Source: Spirochaetes bacterium RBG_13_51_14
GTDB lineage: Bacteria > Spirochaetota > UBA4802 > UBA5550
Direction of reading: 5' to 3'
NCBI GenBank assembly: GCA_001829455.1
Contig: MIBH01000029.1
Span: 20,661-67,713 of the forward strand
Length of the DNA: 47,053 nt
Of the stretch, positions 32,683-42,377 are shown piece by piece (positions within the stretch are counted from its first letter, which is position 1; each line of letters begins with the position of its first letter). The notes beneath the pieces were generated by a model. That model did no database searches and had not been told where the DNA came from. It was given only the letters and a program-made list of their open reading frames with translations. Made by a program: the position numbers and the translations under genes.

Positions 32683-34452
32683 TTGTATATTCCTCCCGAA
32701 ACATTAGACCTGATAAGAGGTAAGGTTGTCATTCAGGATGTAATCAGGCGATACGTGCCTTCCTTAAATAAAAGGGGCAAAAATTATATTGGACTATGCC
32801 CGTTTCATAAAGAGAAAACGCCTTCCTTCACCGTTTCTCCGGACAAGCAGATATTTTACTGCTTCGGGTGCCATACGGGCGGAAATATTTTTAATTTCAT
32901 TTCGAAAATGGAACGACTGGAGTTCCCTGAAAGCGTGAAGCACGTGGCCGGACTCGTCGGCATTGAGATACGTGAAGAAAAAAAAGGGGATGCGGCCGTA
33001 CGGGAATCGATATATCGTCTGAACAGGCTCGCCATGGATTTCTACCATGCTCATATCAAATCACCGGCGGGCAAGATGGGATTATCATACATAATGGGGC
33101 GGGGCGTTACCGGAAAAAGCATTGATGATTTCAGAATCGGGTACGCCCCGGATTCTTGGGACTTCCTTATCCGGGGTATCATAAGATCAAAAAAGGATTT
33201 CGAACTTGCCGATCAGGTCGGACTCATCAAACCGAGCCGGAACCGGGACGCCAGCTATTACGACGTGTTCCGGAATCGCATCATGTTCCCGATAATCGAC
33301 ATCAGCGGCAATGTGACCGCTTTCGGCGGAAGAACCATCGGCGATGATACCCGCAAGTATATCAATTCGTCCGAATCCGCGGTGTTCAAAAAGAGGTCCC
33401 TGCTGTATGGACTTGACCGGGCGCGGGATTCAATCAAGGACGTTGACCGGGCCATCGTGGTGGAAGGCTACTTGGACGTGATCGGGTGCCACCAGGCCGG
33501 CATTGAGAACGTCGTGGCCCCCCTGGGAACGGCCATTACCGTTGAACAGATACGGATGCTGGGGTACTACTGCAATGAGATCATTTTCATGTTCGATGCG
33601 GATTCAGCCGGCATGAAGGCGGCCGTGCGTTCGCTCGATTTATCCGAGGATTCTAATGTCCGCGTTCGGGTCGGCATGCTCCCCGAAGGCGATCCCTTTG
33701 AATTCATTACCGCGAAGGGGGTCCGCGAGTTCATGTCGGTGGTTGATTCGTCGGTGAATCCGGCTGATTTTCGCATAGCGCGCATTATGGATAATTACCG
33801 GGATATCGGCAGGGTGAACACCCTGCTGCAGCTTTTCGGCGTGGTCAGGGAAATGAAACTTGAGACGGAACGCAGCGCGTATCTGAAAAATATCGGATCT
33901 CTTCTTGACGTTGATGAGAACTCCGTCCGGGCCGATTTTAAGAATTTCTTAAACAGAGGGCAGACGCTTCTTCCCAAAAGCGAACAAACGCTTAAAAATG
34001 GGCAGTCCGATTTTATAACCAGGAGTTACCGTGACCTCATAAGCCTCATATGCCACTATCCGGAGCTGATAGAAAAAGCGGTTATAGACTACAACATTAA
34101 CGATATCCCGGATGAGCTGTCGCGGAATATCCTACACAAGATTTCTGAGTTATATAACGCTGATCAGCAGTTTACGATTGATAAAATATTTGACTTTTTT
34201 ACCAGCGGTCCGGAAATGGAACTCTTGAACAGAATGTTCAACACCGAATCCACCATCGCGAATCCCAGTGCCGCGTACACGGACATATTTATTAATATGA
34301 AGGTCCACGAAATTGACGGTAAGATTGATAAATACGCTTCATTGATCAAATCATCAACCGACAGGAACTTCCATGAGTATATAACAGAAATTGAAATTCT
34401 GCGCAGAGAGAAAGAGAAGCTCTCGCAGTATCGTTACAACAAGTTCATGTGA
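32683..34452 (+). CDS. dnaG: DNA primase
   Basis: Makes RNA primers at the replication fork. The 589-residue protein has the N-terminal CHC2 zinc site (CPFHKEKTPSFTVSPDKQ ... CFGCHTGG), the catalytic core with the TOPRIM motifs VVEGYLDVIG and FMFDADSAGM (Mg-binding acidic residues), and a C-terminal helical DnaB-interaction region. The start is TTG 32683; no ATG occurs in frame until residue 77, and the first residues YIPPETLDLIRGKV match the family's beginning. No clear ribosome site precedes it. rpoD follows after 100 bases, the classic macromolecular-synthesis order but without rpsU. Confidence 0.96.
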   Translation: MYIPPETLDLIRGKVVIQDVIRRYVPSLNKRGKNYIGLCPFHKEKTPSFTVSPDKQIFYCFGCHTGGNIFNFISKMERLEFPESVKHVAGLVGIEIREEKKGDAAVRESIYRLNRLAMDFYHAHIKSPAGKMGLSYIMGRGVTGKSIDDFRIGYAPDSWDFLIRGIIRSKKDFELADQVGLIKPSRNRDASYYDVFRNRIMFPIIDISGNVTAFGGRTIGDDTRKYINSSESAVFKKRSLLYGLDRARDSIKDVDRAIVVEGYLDVIGCHQAGIENVVAPLGTAITVEQIRMLGYYCNEIIFMFDADSAGMKAAVRSLDLSEDSNVRVRVGMLPEGDPFEFITAKGVREFMSVVDSSVNPADFRIARIMDNYRDIGRVNTLLQLFGVVREMKLETERSAYLKNIGSLLDVDENSVRADFKNFLNRGQTLLPKSEQTLKNGQSDFITRSYRDLISLICHYPELIEKAVIDYNINDIPDELSRNILHKISELYNADQQFTIDKIFDFFTSGPEMELLNRMFNTESTIANPSAAYTDIFINMKVHEIDGKIDKYASLIKSSTDRNFHEYITEIEILRREKEKLSQYRYNKFM

Positions 34453-34552
34453 CGGCGCAGCGGCGGGTGTTTTTTGACGATCTAAATAAGAACGTAACAT
34501 ATAACCATTGAATCAATCAGAACAATACAGGCGACAAGGATAGGATTTCACC

Positions 34553-36322
34553 ATGAGTAAAAAAGAGATGACGCTGGATGCCGTTCCCGAGGTCAAGAAA
34601 CTTATCGAACTCGGAAAACAGAACGGCGAAATAACCTATGATGAGATCAACGAGATACTTCCTGACAAGCTACTCAATTCAGAAAAAATCGACGACGTTT
34701 TTATATTGCTGAACCAGCTGGGTATCGAAGTGGTCGAAGAGTCGACCCGGAAAGAACAGGCCCTGCCGGGGGTTAAGAAGAAAAGCGGGAGCGCGTCGAA
34801 GAAAAACGTCGCGACCCAGAGCGAGGCGTCCCATGTCGACGATCCTATCCGTCTCTACCTGAAGGAGATCGGGAAGGTGTCGCTCCTTTCGGGCGACCAG
34901 GAGGTTGACCTAGCCAAACGAATTGAAGCGGGCGAGATCCTGATAGAAGAGACCGTGTATAACTCTTCGCTGCTGATAAACGACCTGATAAAAAACTATT
35001 CGAAAATCAAAAGCGGAAAGATCAAGCTCACCGACGTGCTGAAAGTCAACCGCCTCTACTACTTTTCGTCGGTTGACCTGGACAAGCTCGAGAAGAAGTT
35101 CCATGAGACCATGAAGGTCATCATCGAAGATGACAACAGAATGATACAGATGGGGAACAAGCTCAAAAAGGTCGATCCCGAGTCCAAGAAGGCGGAAGAA
35201 TACACGACGAAGATGGTGACCGCAAAGGCGAATATACGCAAAACCATAAGAAATTTGGACATCAACGATAACGAGATAAACAAGCTGTCGGCGAAGATCA
35301 AGTCGATGGTGGCCCGGATACAGGAGACCTATGAGTTCTTCATGGATATCGAGGACAAATACCGCAAGGACCTGAAGGAGCTTAAGCACTTGGCCCGGAA
35401 GCTGGAAAAGGGCGAAACCGTGACGAAGATCGTCAGGGAGTTGGGCATGAAAAACAAGGACGAGCTCCTGGAGGCGATCAAGAACGTCCGGAACAACGAG
35501 CGGAAGATCCGGAGAATCGAGCAGGAGGCGGGCGCCTCGGCCGACGATATCATGGAATGGGGAAAGCAGATAAACTCCGGGCAGAGGAAAATATCGGTCG
35601 CCAAGAAGGAGCTCATCAACGCGAATCTGCGGCTGGTGGTGTCCATCGCGAAAAAGTACGCGAACCGCGGCATGCACTTCTTTGACCTGATACAGGAGGG
35701 CAACATCGGCCTCATCAAAGCCGTGGATAAATTCGAATACAAAAAGGGATACAAGTTCTCAACCTACGCGACATGGTGGATACGCCAGGCCATCACGCGC
35801 GCCATTTCGGACCAGGCCAGGACCATCCGGGTTCCGGTTCACATGATCGAGCAGATAAACAAGGTGATGCGGGAGACGAGGCTCTTTCAGCAGGAATTCG
35901 GACGGGAGCCGAGCCCGGAGGAGCTGTCCGACCGGCTGGGATGGGTCGTCGGGAAGGTCAAGGCGGTCAAGAACGTCGCACGGGAGCCCATATCCCTCGA
36001 AACCCCCGTCGGCGAAGAGGAGGATTCCCTGCTGGGGGATTTCATCGAGGACAAGGAAGTCGATTCGCCCGCGAATACGGCCGCGTACCGGCTCCTTTCC
36101 GAGCAGATCAATACGGTCCTTTCCACGCTTCCGGCCCGCGAGCAGAAGGTCATCAGGATGCGATTCGGGCTCGATGACGGGTATTCGCATACCCTTGAGG
36201 AAGTGGGATACGTGTTCAAAGTCACCAGGGAACGGATACGGCAGATCGAGGCAAAGGCGCTGCGGCGGCTGCGGCATCCGACCAGGGCCCGCAAGTTAAA
36301 AGATTATCTGGACCACGCCTGA
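34553..36322 (+). CDS. rpoD: primary sigma factor (sigma-70, RpoD)
   Basis: The housekeeping sigma factor, 589 residues. Region 1.1 is present ([19 protein letters not shown]). Region 1.2 is [20 protein letters not shown] long, charged non-conserved region spans about 180-340. Regions 2.1-2.4 are [17 protein letters not shown] ... [16 protein letters not shown], which recognises the -10, followed by regions 3.0-3.2 and region 4.2 ([20 protein letters not shown]), which binds the -35. The intact regions 2.4 and 4.2 agree with the TTGACA/TATAAT-like promoters found across this window. AGGA stands before ATG 34553. Confidence 0.98.
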   Translation: MSKKEMTLDAVPEVKKLIELGKQNGEITYDEINEILPDKLLNSEKIDDVFILLNQLGIEVVEESTRKEQALPGVKKKSGSASKKNVATQSEASHVDDPIRLYLKEIGKVSLLSGDQEVDLAKRIEAGEILIEETVYNSSLLINDLIKNYSKIKSGKIKLTDVLKVNRLYYFSSVDLDKLEKKFHETMKVIIEDDNRMIQMGNKLKKVDPESKKAEEYTTKMVTAKANIRKTIRNLDINDNEINKLSAKIKSMVARIQETYEFFMDIEDKYRKDLKELKHLARKLEKGETVTKIVRELGMKNKDELLEAIKNVRNNERKIRRIEQEAGASADDIMEWGKQINSGQRKISVAKKELINANLRLVVSIAKKYANRGMHFFDLIQEGNIGLIKAVDKFEYKKGYKFSTYATWWIRQAITRAISDQARTIRVPVHMIEQINKVMRETRLFQQEFGREPSPEELSDRLGWVVGKVKAVKNVAREPISLETPVGEEEDSLLGDFIEDKEVDSPANTAAYRLLSEQINTVLSTLPAREQKVIRMRFGLDDGYSHTLEEVGYVFKVTRERIRQIEAKALRRLRHPTRARKLKDYLDHA

Positions 36323-36375
36323 GCCGCCGCGGACGCGCTATCTGCATGGATCATCCGGTGTAACACGGGAACGAA

Positions 36376-38703
36376 ATGCGCCAGATAAAAAGAGTCGCCA
36401 TTATCGGTGCCGGATCATGGGGTACCGCGGTAGCGAAAAATATAGCGGAGTCGAAGCCGCATATCACCGTGCGATTCTGGGCCCATGAGAAACCAGTCGC
36501 CGCGTCAATCAATACAACCCACGAGAACGCCGCGTTCCTGCCGGGCGTGAAGCTCCCCCCCAACATCACGGCGACGAACAACCTGAAGGAAGCGCTGGAT
36601 GGCGCCGATGTTGTGTTGCTGGCAACTCCCTCACGGGTGGTGTACGACATGTCACAGCGCATGGGCAGATTCATCATGGACGACATGCATGTCGGCTTTC
36701 TTACCAAGGGCTTCTGTAAAGTCCAGAATGAGATATTAACGATCTCCCAGACCATGGAAAGGGCAATCCCCCGTTTGAAGGGAAAAGTCGTCGCCATCTC
36801 GGGGCCGAGCCACGCTGAGGAGGTGTCCCTGAGGTTTCATACCTGCCTGAATGTCGCGAGCACTAACGCGGGGTCCCGCGCCGCCGTGGCTTCGCTTCTC
36901 GAATCTGAATATCTCCGGTGCCGCGAGACCGAGGACATCCGCGGCGTCGAAGTGGGGGGCACGCTCAAAAATCCGGCGGCGATTGCGGCCGGCATGATCA
37001 GCGCGCTGCCCCGGTGCGGGGATAACCTCGCCGGCGCCCTCATCTCGGAGGCGCTCAAGGAGATGGTGCGGCTGGCCGAAGCGTTCAACATCAGCCGCGA
37101 GAGCATGCTGGACATCTCGGGCCTGGGCGACCTTGTGGCCACCGCCCTGAGCAGGCACAGCCGTAACCGGAGGTTCGGCCGGGACATAGCCGGCCAGATC
37201 ATGACCAAAGGCAGGACCCTGAGCCTCTGGGACCGTATGGCGCTGAGAATCAGGCCTGAGAGCGTGATCGAACGGATGAGCGAGAAGCTCCATTACCTGG
37301 CCGAAGGGGCATACGCCATCGAACCCATTATAGATTTTGCTGAATCGAAGAACATCTCCATACCCGTATACCGTGCCCTTTACGAAGTTCTCCTGAACAA
37401 GAAGGACCCGTCCCTGCTCATAGAGACCATCAAGAATCCGGAACGGTTCGACGAGCTCTTCTTCAGTACGAAAATCCATATTTCAGACAGGAAGAAGGGC
37501 CTTGAGCGGGTGAAGGGAAAGGTCTTCAGGAGCATGATCATATCCCTGACCGTGGAAAAGTTTCTCTCGAATCAGGGCGGTGGCAGCGCGGCACCCGGGC
37601 CGGCGGCGATAATCAGGACGCTCAGAGAGATCAATGGCGCGCACGCGGGCGGCTCGCCGGCAGGCGATGACGGCCGTGAAGCCGGGATCATTGCACGGCT
37701 CAACAGCGGGAATTACGCTGAATCAGTGCGCCAGCTTTCACGCCTGTATATCAATGGCATCACTGACAATTTCCATTCAGCGTTCAAATGGATATTTTTC
37801 ATATTTATCGCTTTCATCCGTATAGCAGCAATTCTGAAGCGGAAGAAGGGCGGAGTGACGATTTCTGGACGGCTGGATGATGTCCGGCGAATCAAGCAAT
37901 CCGTCAACATCCTGTATGTCGCGGACAACACCGAAGCGTATCATCCAATCTTCCCGGTCCTGGCGATGGTCAGAAAAAGGCTTCCGTATCCGCGCTTCTT
38001 CATCGACGCGGACGCGACGCACCCGCGGGACATTTTCGTGCTGAAGCGATGCGGAGGGTTTGTCGTCGATACGAAAAAGCTCTCCAATCCGGTATACCGC
38101 GAGACCCTGTGCAGCTACCTGTCCACGCTTGCCGGCCACGGAGTGCCGATTCTCTATTTCACCTCCCGCGGCCGCGGCGGGAGCGACGCGCCCGAATGGA
38201 ATGAATTCCTGTCAGCCGTTACCGAAACGCTGTACCGGCACGCGGTGGAGCTGGCCCTGATCCCGGTCGAGATTTCGTATCTGCGCCGGCCCGCCGTGGT
38301 CGGCGGCCGAGCCGCCCGCTACAGCGATCTCTTGTCAGCCGGCGCCCACGTGCATTTCTCGAAGCCGATATACCTGTCGGAATACACGAAACAGCCGCAT
38401 ATGATCATCGGCCTTTCCGGAATTATCGCCACAATATGGAAGCAGGATCGAAAAATATTTCCGCATCACCTTCTTTGTAAAATACTGGCGGATAACAATT
38501 TCAGCATGAAATCCGACACGGCGGTGAAGCTGGCCAGGGATTACATGGGCCACGCCGGCCGGCGCTTCGACTACGCCCCGGCGAAAATGGTCAAGAAGGG
38601 AGCCCGGTTCCTCGAAGACAATGGCATAGCCACCCAATCGAATGGCTCCATAATAGTCCTCAACCGGGAACTGGCGGAATACTATGCGGGCTTGCTCGAA
38701 TGA
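36376..38703 (+). CDS. gpsA: glycerol-3-phosphate dehydrogenase fused to a degenerate PlsB-like acyltransferase domain
   Basis: A 775-residue two-domain protein. Residues 1 to about 345 are a full NAD(P)-dependent G3P dehydrogenase: GAGSWG nucleotide site, the catalytic lysine in GGTLKNPAAIAAG, and SRNRRFGRD. Residues about 370-775 look like a PlsB-type G3P acyltransferase: a membrane-like helix (WIFFIFIAFIRIAAIL), a block like the PlsB HRSHMDY region, then VLKRCGGFVV, YFTSRGRGGSD, ALIPVEISYL and a C-terminal ELAEYYAGLLE. In the first block the essential H-x4-D is replaced by DNTEAYH, so acyl transfer is unlikely. The link between domains is low-complexity (Gly/Ala/Pro). The fused half may be a membrane-targeting or regulatory module. 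A weak hairpin and five T follow the stop. Confidence 0.85.
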   Translation: MRQIKRVAIIGAGSWGTAVAKNIAESKPHITVRFWAHEKPVAASINTTHENAAFLPGVKLPPNITATNNLKEALDGADVVLLATPSRVVYDMSQRMGRFIMDDMHVGFLTKGFCKVQNEILTISQTMERAIPRLKGKVVAISGPSHAEEVSLRFHTCLNVASTNAGSRAAVASLLESEYLRCRETEDIRGVEVGGTLKNPAAIAAGMISALPRCGDNLAGALISEALKEMVRLAEAFNISRESMLDISGLGDLVATALSRHSRNRRFGRDIAGQIMTKGRTLSLWDRMALRIRPESVIERMSEKLHYLAEGAYAIEPIIDFAESKNISIPVYRALYEVLLNKKDPSLLIETIKNPERFDELFFSTKIHISDRKKGLERVKGKVFRSMIISLTVEKFLSNQGGGSAAPGPAAIIRTLREINGAHAGGSPAGDDGREAGIIARLNSGNYAESVRQLSRLYINGITDNFHSAFKWIFFIFIAFIRIAAILKRKKGGVTISGRLDDVRRIKQSVNILYVADNTEAYHPIFPVLAMVRKRLPYPRFFIDADATHPRDIFVLKRCGGFVVDTKKLSNPVYRETLCSYLSTLAGHGVPILYFTSRGRGGSDAPEWNEFLSAVTETLYRHAVELALIPVEISYLRRPAVVGGRAARYSDLLSAGAHVHFSKPIYLSEYTKQPHMIIGLSGIIATIWKQDRKIFPHHLLCKILADNNFSMKSDTAVKLARDYMGHAGRRFDYAPAKMVKKGARFLEDNGIATQSNGSIIVLNRELAEYYAGLLE

Positions 38704-38705
38704 TT

Positions 38706-38727
38706 CCGCGCCGGGCGGGATGTTTTT
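38706..38727 (+). terminator. weak terminator after the gpsA fusion
   Basis: CCGC (38706-38709) pairs with GCGG (38715-38718) over a five-base loop, followed by a T-run at 38723-38727 in the 34-base gap between convergent stops. The stem is short. Confidence 0.35.
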
Positions 38728-38737
38728 CCACGATCTG

Positions 38738-40150
38738 TCAGACCCTGAGCAAATGTTCGAATGTTCCATAGAGCACCTGCACCAGCTGGGCGCGCCCTTC
38801 GATAGACCCCGACAATCCGTACAGGGCACTGCTTCTGGGTTTTGTTCCGGCTGCCGATTGTGCGTATGCAACTCCCGCGCGGAGATCATGCAGAAGTTGT
38901 TCGGCGATATCCGGCACCATGGTCTGCGGCATGGTGACGCAGAAATGAATCGCAGGCGGATTCTGCAGTCCGTTGAACCTCCATCCCTTTGATATCATAT
39001 AGTCGTTAACGTGATAGATATCAACCTGTTTGGAGCGAAGGCTGATGAGAAACGTCGGGTTTCCAATCACTTCCAGTTCAGGGATCTCACCCGCTCCCCG
39101 CTTGATCCGTTCAGCGATTTTCATAATGGCGGCGGCGGATCGCAGGTATCCTTCCTCCCCCAGGTATACCATCGCGGCCCAGGTCGATGCGGTCAGACCG
39201 CCTGACCGGCTTCCGGTCATCGACGGGGAAGCGTAGATGCCGCCGGGCCAGTGCGCCATTTGATAAAATTGATACCGGCGGAGCTTCAGGTTACGGTAGA
39301 GAACGACCGAATTTCCCTTGAGGCCAAAGCCGAATTTATGGGTATCGGCGGAGATGGACGTCAATCCGGGTAGACGGAAGTCAAAGACCGGCACGTCGTA
39401 GCCGAGCTTTTCGATCCACGGCAGGATAAAGCCGCCGAGGCAGCCGTCCACATGAAAGCCGATCCCGCGCGCCAGCGCGATATCGGACAACTCATCCATG
39501 GGATCAATCAGCCCGTATGGGTAATTGCCGGCGCTGCCGACAAGAGCGACGGTACGCTTGTTGATCAGCTTTTTAACTTTATCCGGTCTTACCAGGAAAT
39601 CAGTTTCATTCACCGGCGCCAGCACAATTTTTATTCCGAAATATTCACCCGCTTTGTGAAATGCCGGGTGCGCCGTGACGGGCAGGATTATCTCCGGCTT
39701 CGTTATATTTTTTTCCGCCCGGGCCATGTCTCGATACACCTTCATGGCCATCATGATGCTTTCACTGCCGCCGAACGTGACGCTGCCGCACACCTCGTCG
39801 TCCGGATTGCGGTCTCTCACTGCATCGCCGTTCAGCATTCTGGCCGTCATGGAGACAATTTCGCTTTCAAACTTCGACATGCTCGGACACAGATCAACCT
39901 GGAGGACATTGACGTGCGAATAGAGCGAAAAAATTTTATTGAGAAAGGCGCGGTGATCGTCACCCGCGTGATAGAATGTGCCGGATACCATGCCGTTTTT
40001 CCATTTCGCATCCTCCTCTTCCGCCATGGCCGAGAGCTCTCTGAATATATCCTCCCGGTCCCTCCCTTTTTCAGGGAGCCGCTCATAGCTCTTGTAACGA
40101 TTCTTGTAGGGTTTGAAGGGATCTTTGAATCCGCTCTTCTGGTCCGACAT
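38738..40150 (-). CDS. PLP-dependent sphingosine-1-phosphate-lyase-like enzyme
   Basis: A 470-residue group II PLP decarboxylase/aldolase. The closest pattern I know is sphingosine-1-phosphate lyase: GSVTFGGSESIMMAMKVYRD, H161 stacking on PLP, HVDGCLGGF with Asp235, and ISADTHKFGFG with Schiff-base Lys272. These match SPL, which cleaves sphingoid-base phosphates into an aldehyde and phosphoethanolamine, better than glutamate decarboxylase. The eukaryotic N-terminal membrane helix is absent, as in bacterial SPLs. ATG 40150 has CGGAGG six bases upstream. It is the third gene of a unit after an FGGY kinase (27-base gap). The real substrate could be another phosphorylated amino alcohol. Confidence 0.82.
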   Translation of the reverse strand: MSDQKSGFKDPFKPYKNRYKSYERLPEKGRDREDIFRELSAMAEEEDAKWKNGMVSGTFYHAGDDHRAFLNKIFSLYSHVNVLQVDLCPSMSKFESEIVSMTARMLNGDAVRDRNPDDEVCGSVTFGGSESIMMAMKVYRDMARAEKNITKPEIILPVTAHPAFHKAGEYFGIKIVLAPVNETDFLVRPDKVKKLINKRTVALVGSAGNYPYGLIDPMDELSDIALARGIGFHVDGCLGGFILPWIEKLGYDVPVFDFRLPGLTSISADTHKFGFGLKGNSVVLYRNLKLRRYQFYQMAHWPGGIYASPSMTGSRSGGLTASTWAAMVYLGEEGYLRSAAAIMKIAERIKRGAGEIPELEVIGNPTFLISLRSKQVDIYHVNDYMISKGWRFNGLQNPPAIHFCVTMPQTMVPDIAEQLLHDLRAGVAYAQSAAGTKPRSSALYGLSGSIEGRAQLVQVLYGTFEHLLRV

Positions 40151-40177
40151 GGCAACCTCCGTTGGAATTATTGCATG

Positions 40178-41848
40178 TTATCCGTTCAATGCGGCGAATA
40201 TCCGTTTATTTCTGATGAACAATTGACGGAACTGTCCGTACATGGTATCGTAAACAGGGCGGTTGGCTTCATTCGGCTCGAAGACCTTTTTGATCTTTAC
40301 CAAATCCGCCAGCTCCTCGATGGTGCGGCAGCCGAGCTTGTTGAACGCGAGCATTGCCGCGCCGCGGAGCGTCGTTCGCGCAGGATCGGCAACCTGATGA
40401 ATGGGCACCCCCAGTACGTCTGCATGGATCTGGGCCCATATGTCGGAGAGGGCTCCTCCGCCGGCGAATCTGAAGTTCGTGAATGGACGGCCGGTGAATG
40501 TTTCCGCCGACCCCATCGTCCAGCGGTTATTATAGGCAAGACCTTCCATGACGGCCCGGGTCATGTGTCTCCGTGTTGAACCGAGGGAGAGGTTGAAAAA
40601 ACCTCCACGGGCGCTGCCGTTTTCATCCGGCGTCATCGTCCCGTTCAGCCAGGGCATGAAGATGATACCCTCGCTGCCGGCTGGCGTACCAGCGGCCATG
40701 CTGTCTGCCCGCGCGTATACGTCACCCGGCATCGGGCCCGTCTCGAATTCATCGTCGGCATAAACGATGTTATTGAGATAGAACTCAAGGGCCTTGCCGC
40801 CCGTAAGCTGTTCGGCCATCATGAGGTACCGGTTCTCCAGCGGACTCGGCATTGTGGTAATGGTGTGGAAGAGGTCCGTCTTTTTAAAGGGAAGATGGCA
40901 GGTAAGAACCAGGGAAGTCCCGATACATATGATTCCATCGAAATCGCGAACCACTCCGGAGCCGATGGCCGAGGCGTTGGTGTCATTAGTTCCCGCGATC
41001 ACCCGGGTGGAAGCGGGCAACCCCAGTTCATCCGCGACGGAGGGGAGGAGGGTGCCGATGAAGTCCTTGTTGGGTACCAGTTCGGGAAATTTTTCCCGCT
41101 CGAGACCGGCACACTTCAGAAGTTTGTCGCTGTATTCGGTGCTGCCCCATATACGGTTGTCCACGACCAGCATGGGTATGACGGTTTCCTGTGAGGCCGC
41201 GCATCTACCGGTGAGGCGGAAGTTCAGGTAGTCCATCGGTTCAAGGAATTTCCATGTTTTCCTGAAAATTTCGGGACGCTCGTTCTTTATGAACAGGATA
41301 TGGGCCAGGGAATCGACCCCGGACCGAGTGGGGGCGAGACCGGTCAATCTGACCCACCGGATCAATTTGCTCAGCCCGTATCCCCTGATGCTGGGGAAAC
41401 CCCGGATTACCTCGCGGTTGTACCGCGCGCCGCGTGAATCCAGCCAGTGGACCGCATTCATCAACGGGTCGCCGTTTTCATCGATCGGAAGTACGACCGA
41501 CCACTGCGATGTGCAGCTGACGGCCTGGATGCTATCGGGAGAAACCCGGGATTCGCTGACGGCCTTCCGTGCGGATCTGATGACGCCTTCCCACCACGCA
41601 CCGGGTTCCTGCTCGGCGCCCCCCCGGGGAAGGATATGGATGGGAACCCGTTCTGCGGCGCTTGATTTAACCTCCCCGGTGTCGGATACTACCGCGGCCT
41701 TCGGTCCGCCGCTGCCGAGATCGATTGCAAGCACGTACCGCTGCGTCGCCGGTGGGTTGTCATCTTTTTTCGGGTCGCTTTGCATTACTAATTTCTTGAC
41801 TGCGCTCATCATCATAATAAGATTGTTGGCTATATTGCCATTGATCAT
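40178..41848 (-). CDS. FGGY-family carbohydrate kinase
   Basis: A 556-residue kinase of the FGGY family (xylulokinase/glycerol-kinase fold). The first phosphate-binding motif is in YVLAIDLGSGGPKAAVV, a GTNDTNASAIGSG segment carries the adenosine-site pattern, and GGGALSDIWAQIHADVLGVPI is the C-terminal family signature. The sugar or polyol substrate cannot be read from the sequence. The first 35 residues are extra relative to most relatives; any of several early Met codons could be the true start and none has a good ribosome site, so the start is uncertain. It lies between the 127-residue unknown gene (32-base gap) and the S1P-lyase-like gene. Confidence 0.85.
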   Translation of the reverse strand: MINGNIANNLIMMMSAVKKLVMQSDPKKDDNPPATQRYVLAIDLGSGGPKAAVVSDTGEVKSSAAERVPIHILPRGGAEQEPGAWWEGVIRSARKAVSESRVSPDSIQAVSCTSQWSVVLPIDENGDPLMNAVHWLDSRGARYNREVIRGFPSIRGYGLSKLIRWVRLTGLAPTRSGVDSLAHILFIKNERPEIFRKTWKFLEPMDYLNFRLTGRCAASQETVIPMLVVDNRIWGSTEYSDKLLKCAGLEREKFPELVPNKDFIGTLLPSVADELGLPASTRVIAGTNDTNASAIGSGVVRDFDGIICIGTSLVLTCHLPFKKTDLFHTITTMPSPLENRYLMMAEQLTGGKALEFYLNNIVYADDEFETGPMPGDVYARADSMAAGTPAGSEGIIFMPWLNGTMTPDENGSARGGFFNLSLGSTRRHMTRAVMEGLAYNNRWTMGSAETFTGRPFTNFRFAGGGALSDIWAQIHADVLGVPIHQVADPARTTLRGAAMLAFNKLGCRTIEELADLVKIKKVFEPNEANRPVYDTMYGQFRQLFIRNKRIFAALNG

Positions 41849-41880
41849 TTATTATTTTCATGAGAGGAATAGCCGTTTCA

Positions 41881-42264
41881 TTATTTCATGGTGATTTGAG
41901 AATTATTGTATTCAATGATTTTATCAACAACCAGCCGGGCAATAACCTCATCGATGTTTATGCAACTTCGTCTGAATTTTTTAATAAGCTCGGAATAGGG
42001 GAAGGTCCCATCAGGGACGAGAATAGGCGTCACCGGATGGCGGAAAACTCCCGGGTAATCGTCTATCCTGTTGTGGCTGAATCTCTTTTCTCTGTGCCAG
42101 GTGAAAGCGTGTTCATTGACCAGTTTATTATAACAGAGCTGAAAGCCGATTATTTCCCGACTCTGTACGTCATGCCACACTATCAGATCAAAGTAATCGT
42201 CCTCGAACCAGCGTCTGAAGATGTGATCTTCTTTCTGAGTTATGTTGTAATTTTCCTGAAGCAT
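41881..42264 (-). CDS. conserved protein of unknown function (RRWFxDDYFDL type)
   Basis: No named function known to me. The protein has 127 residues, with no signal peptide or membrane helix. FRRWFEDDYFDLIVWHDVQSREIIGFQLCYNK and HAFTWHREKRFSHNRIDD recall a small conserved protein I have seen in other anaerobes, which is why I favour this strand over the 142-codon frame on the other strand. A good promoter lies about 80 bases ahead of the start on this strand and the FGGY kinase follows after 32 bases, so it leads the operon. The ribosome site is weak. Confidence 0.65.
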   Translation of the reverse strand: MLQENYNITQKEDHIFRRWFEDDYFDLIVWHDVQSREIIGFQLCYNKLVNEHAFTWHREKRFSHNRIDDYPGVFRHPVTPILVPDGTFPYSELIKKFRRSCINIDEVIARLVVDKIIEYNNSQITMK

Positions 42265-42343
42265 TGGTCTCGTCTGATAGCGATATGATATTCATGGGTA
42301 TCGCGAATGGTTCACGTTATACGCGGCACCGCGAACAGGTCCA

Positions 42344-42372
42344 TTTATACTGGCAACTGGCTAATAAATCAA
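42344..42372 (-). promoter_or_regulatory. promoter of the unknown/FGGY-kinase/SPL-like operon
   Basis: On the minus strand TTGATT (42372-42367), a 17-base spacer and TATAAA (42349-42344, five of six consensus bases). The leader to the start at 42264 is about 70 bases. Confidence 0.5.
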
Positions 42373-42377
42373 CCACA

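Noticed and set aside
39452-40579. 375-codon plus-strand frame
   Set aside because: Crosses the S1P-lyase-like and FGGY kinase genes, both strongly supported on the other strand.
41860-42288. 142-codon plus-strand frame
   Set aside because: The minus-strand 127-residue frame looks like a conserved protein and fits the operon and promoter; the plus frame does not.
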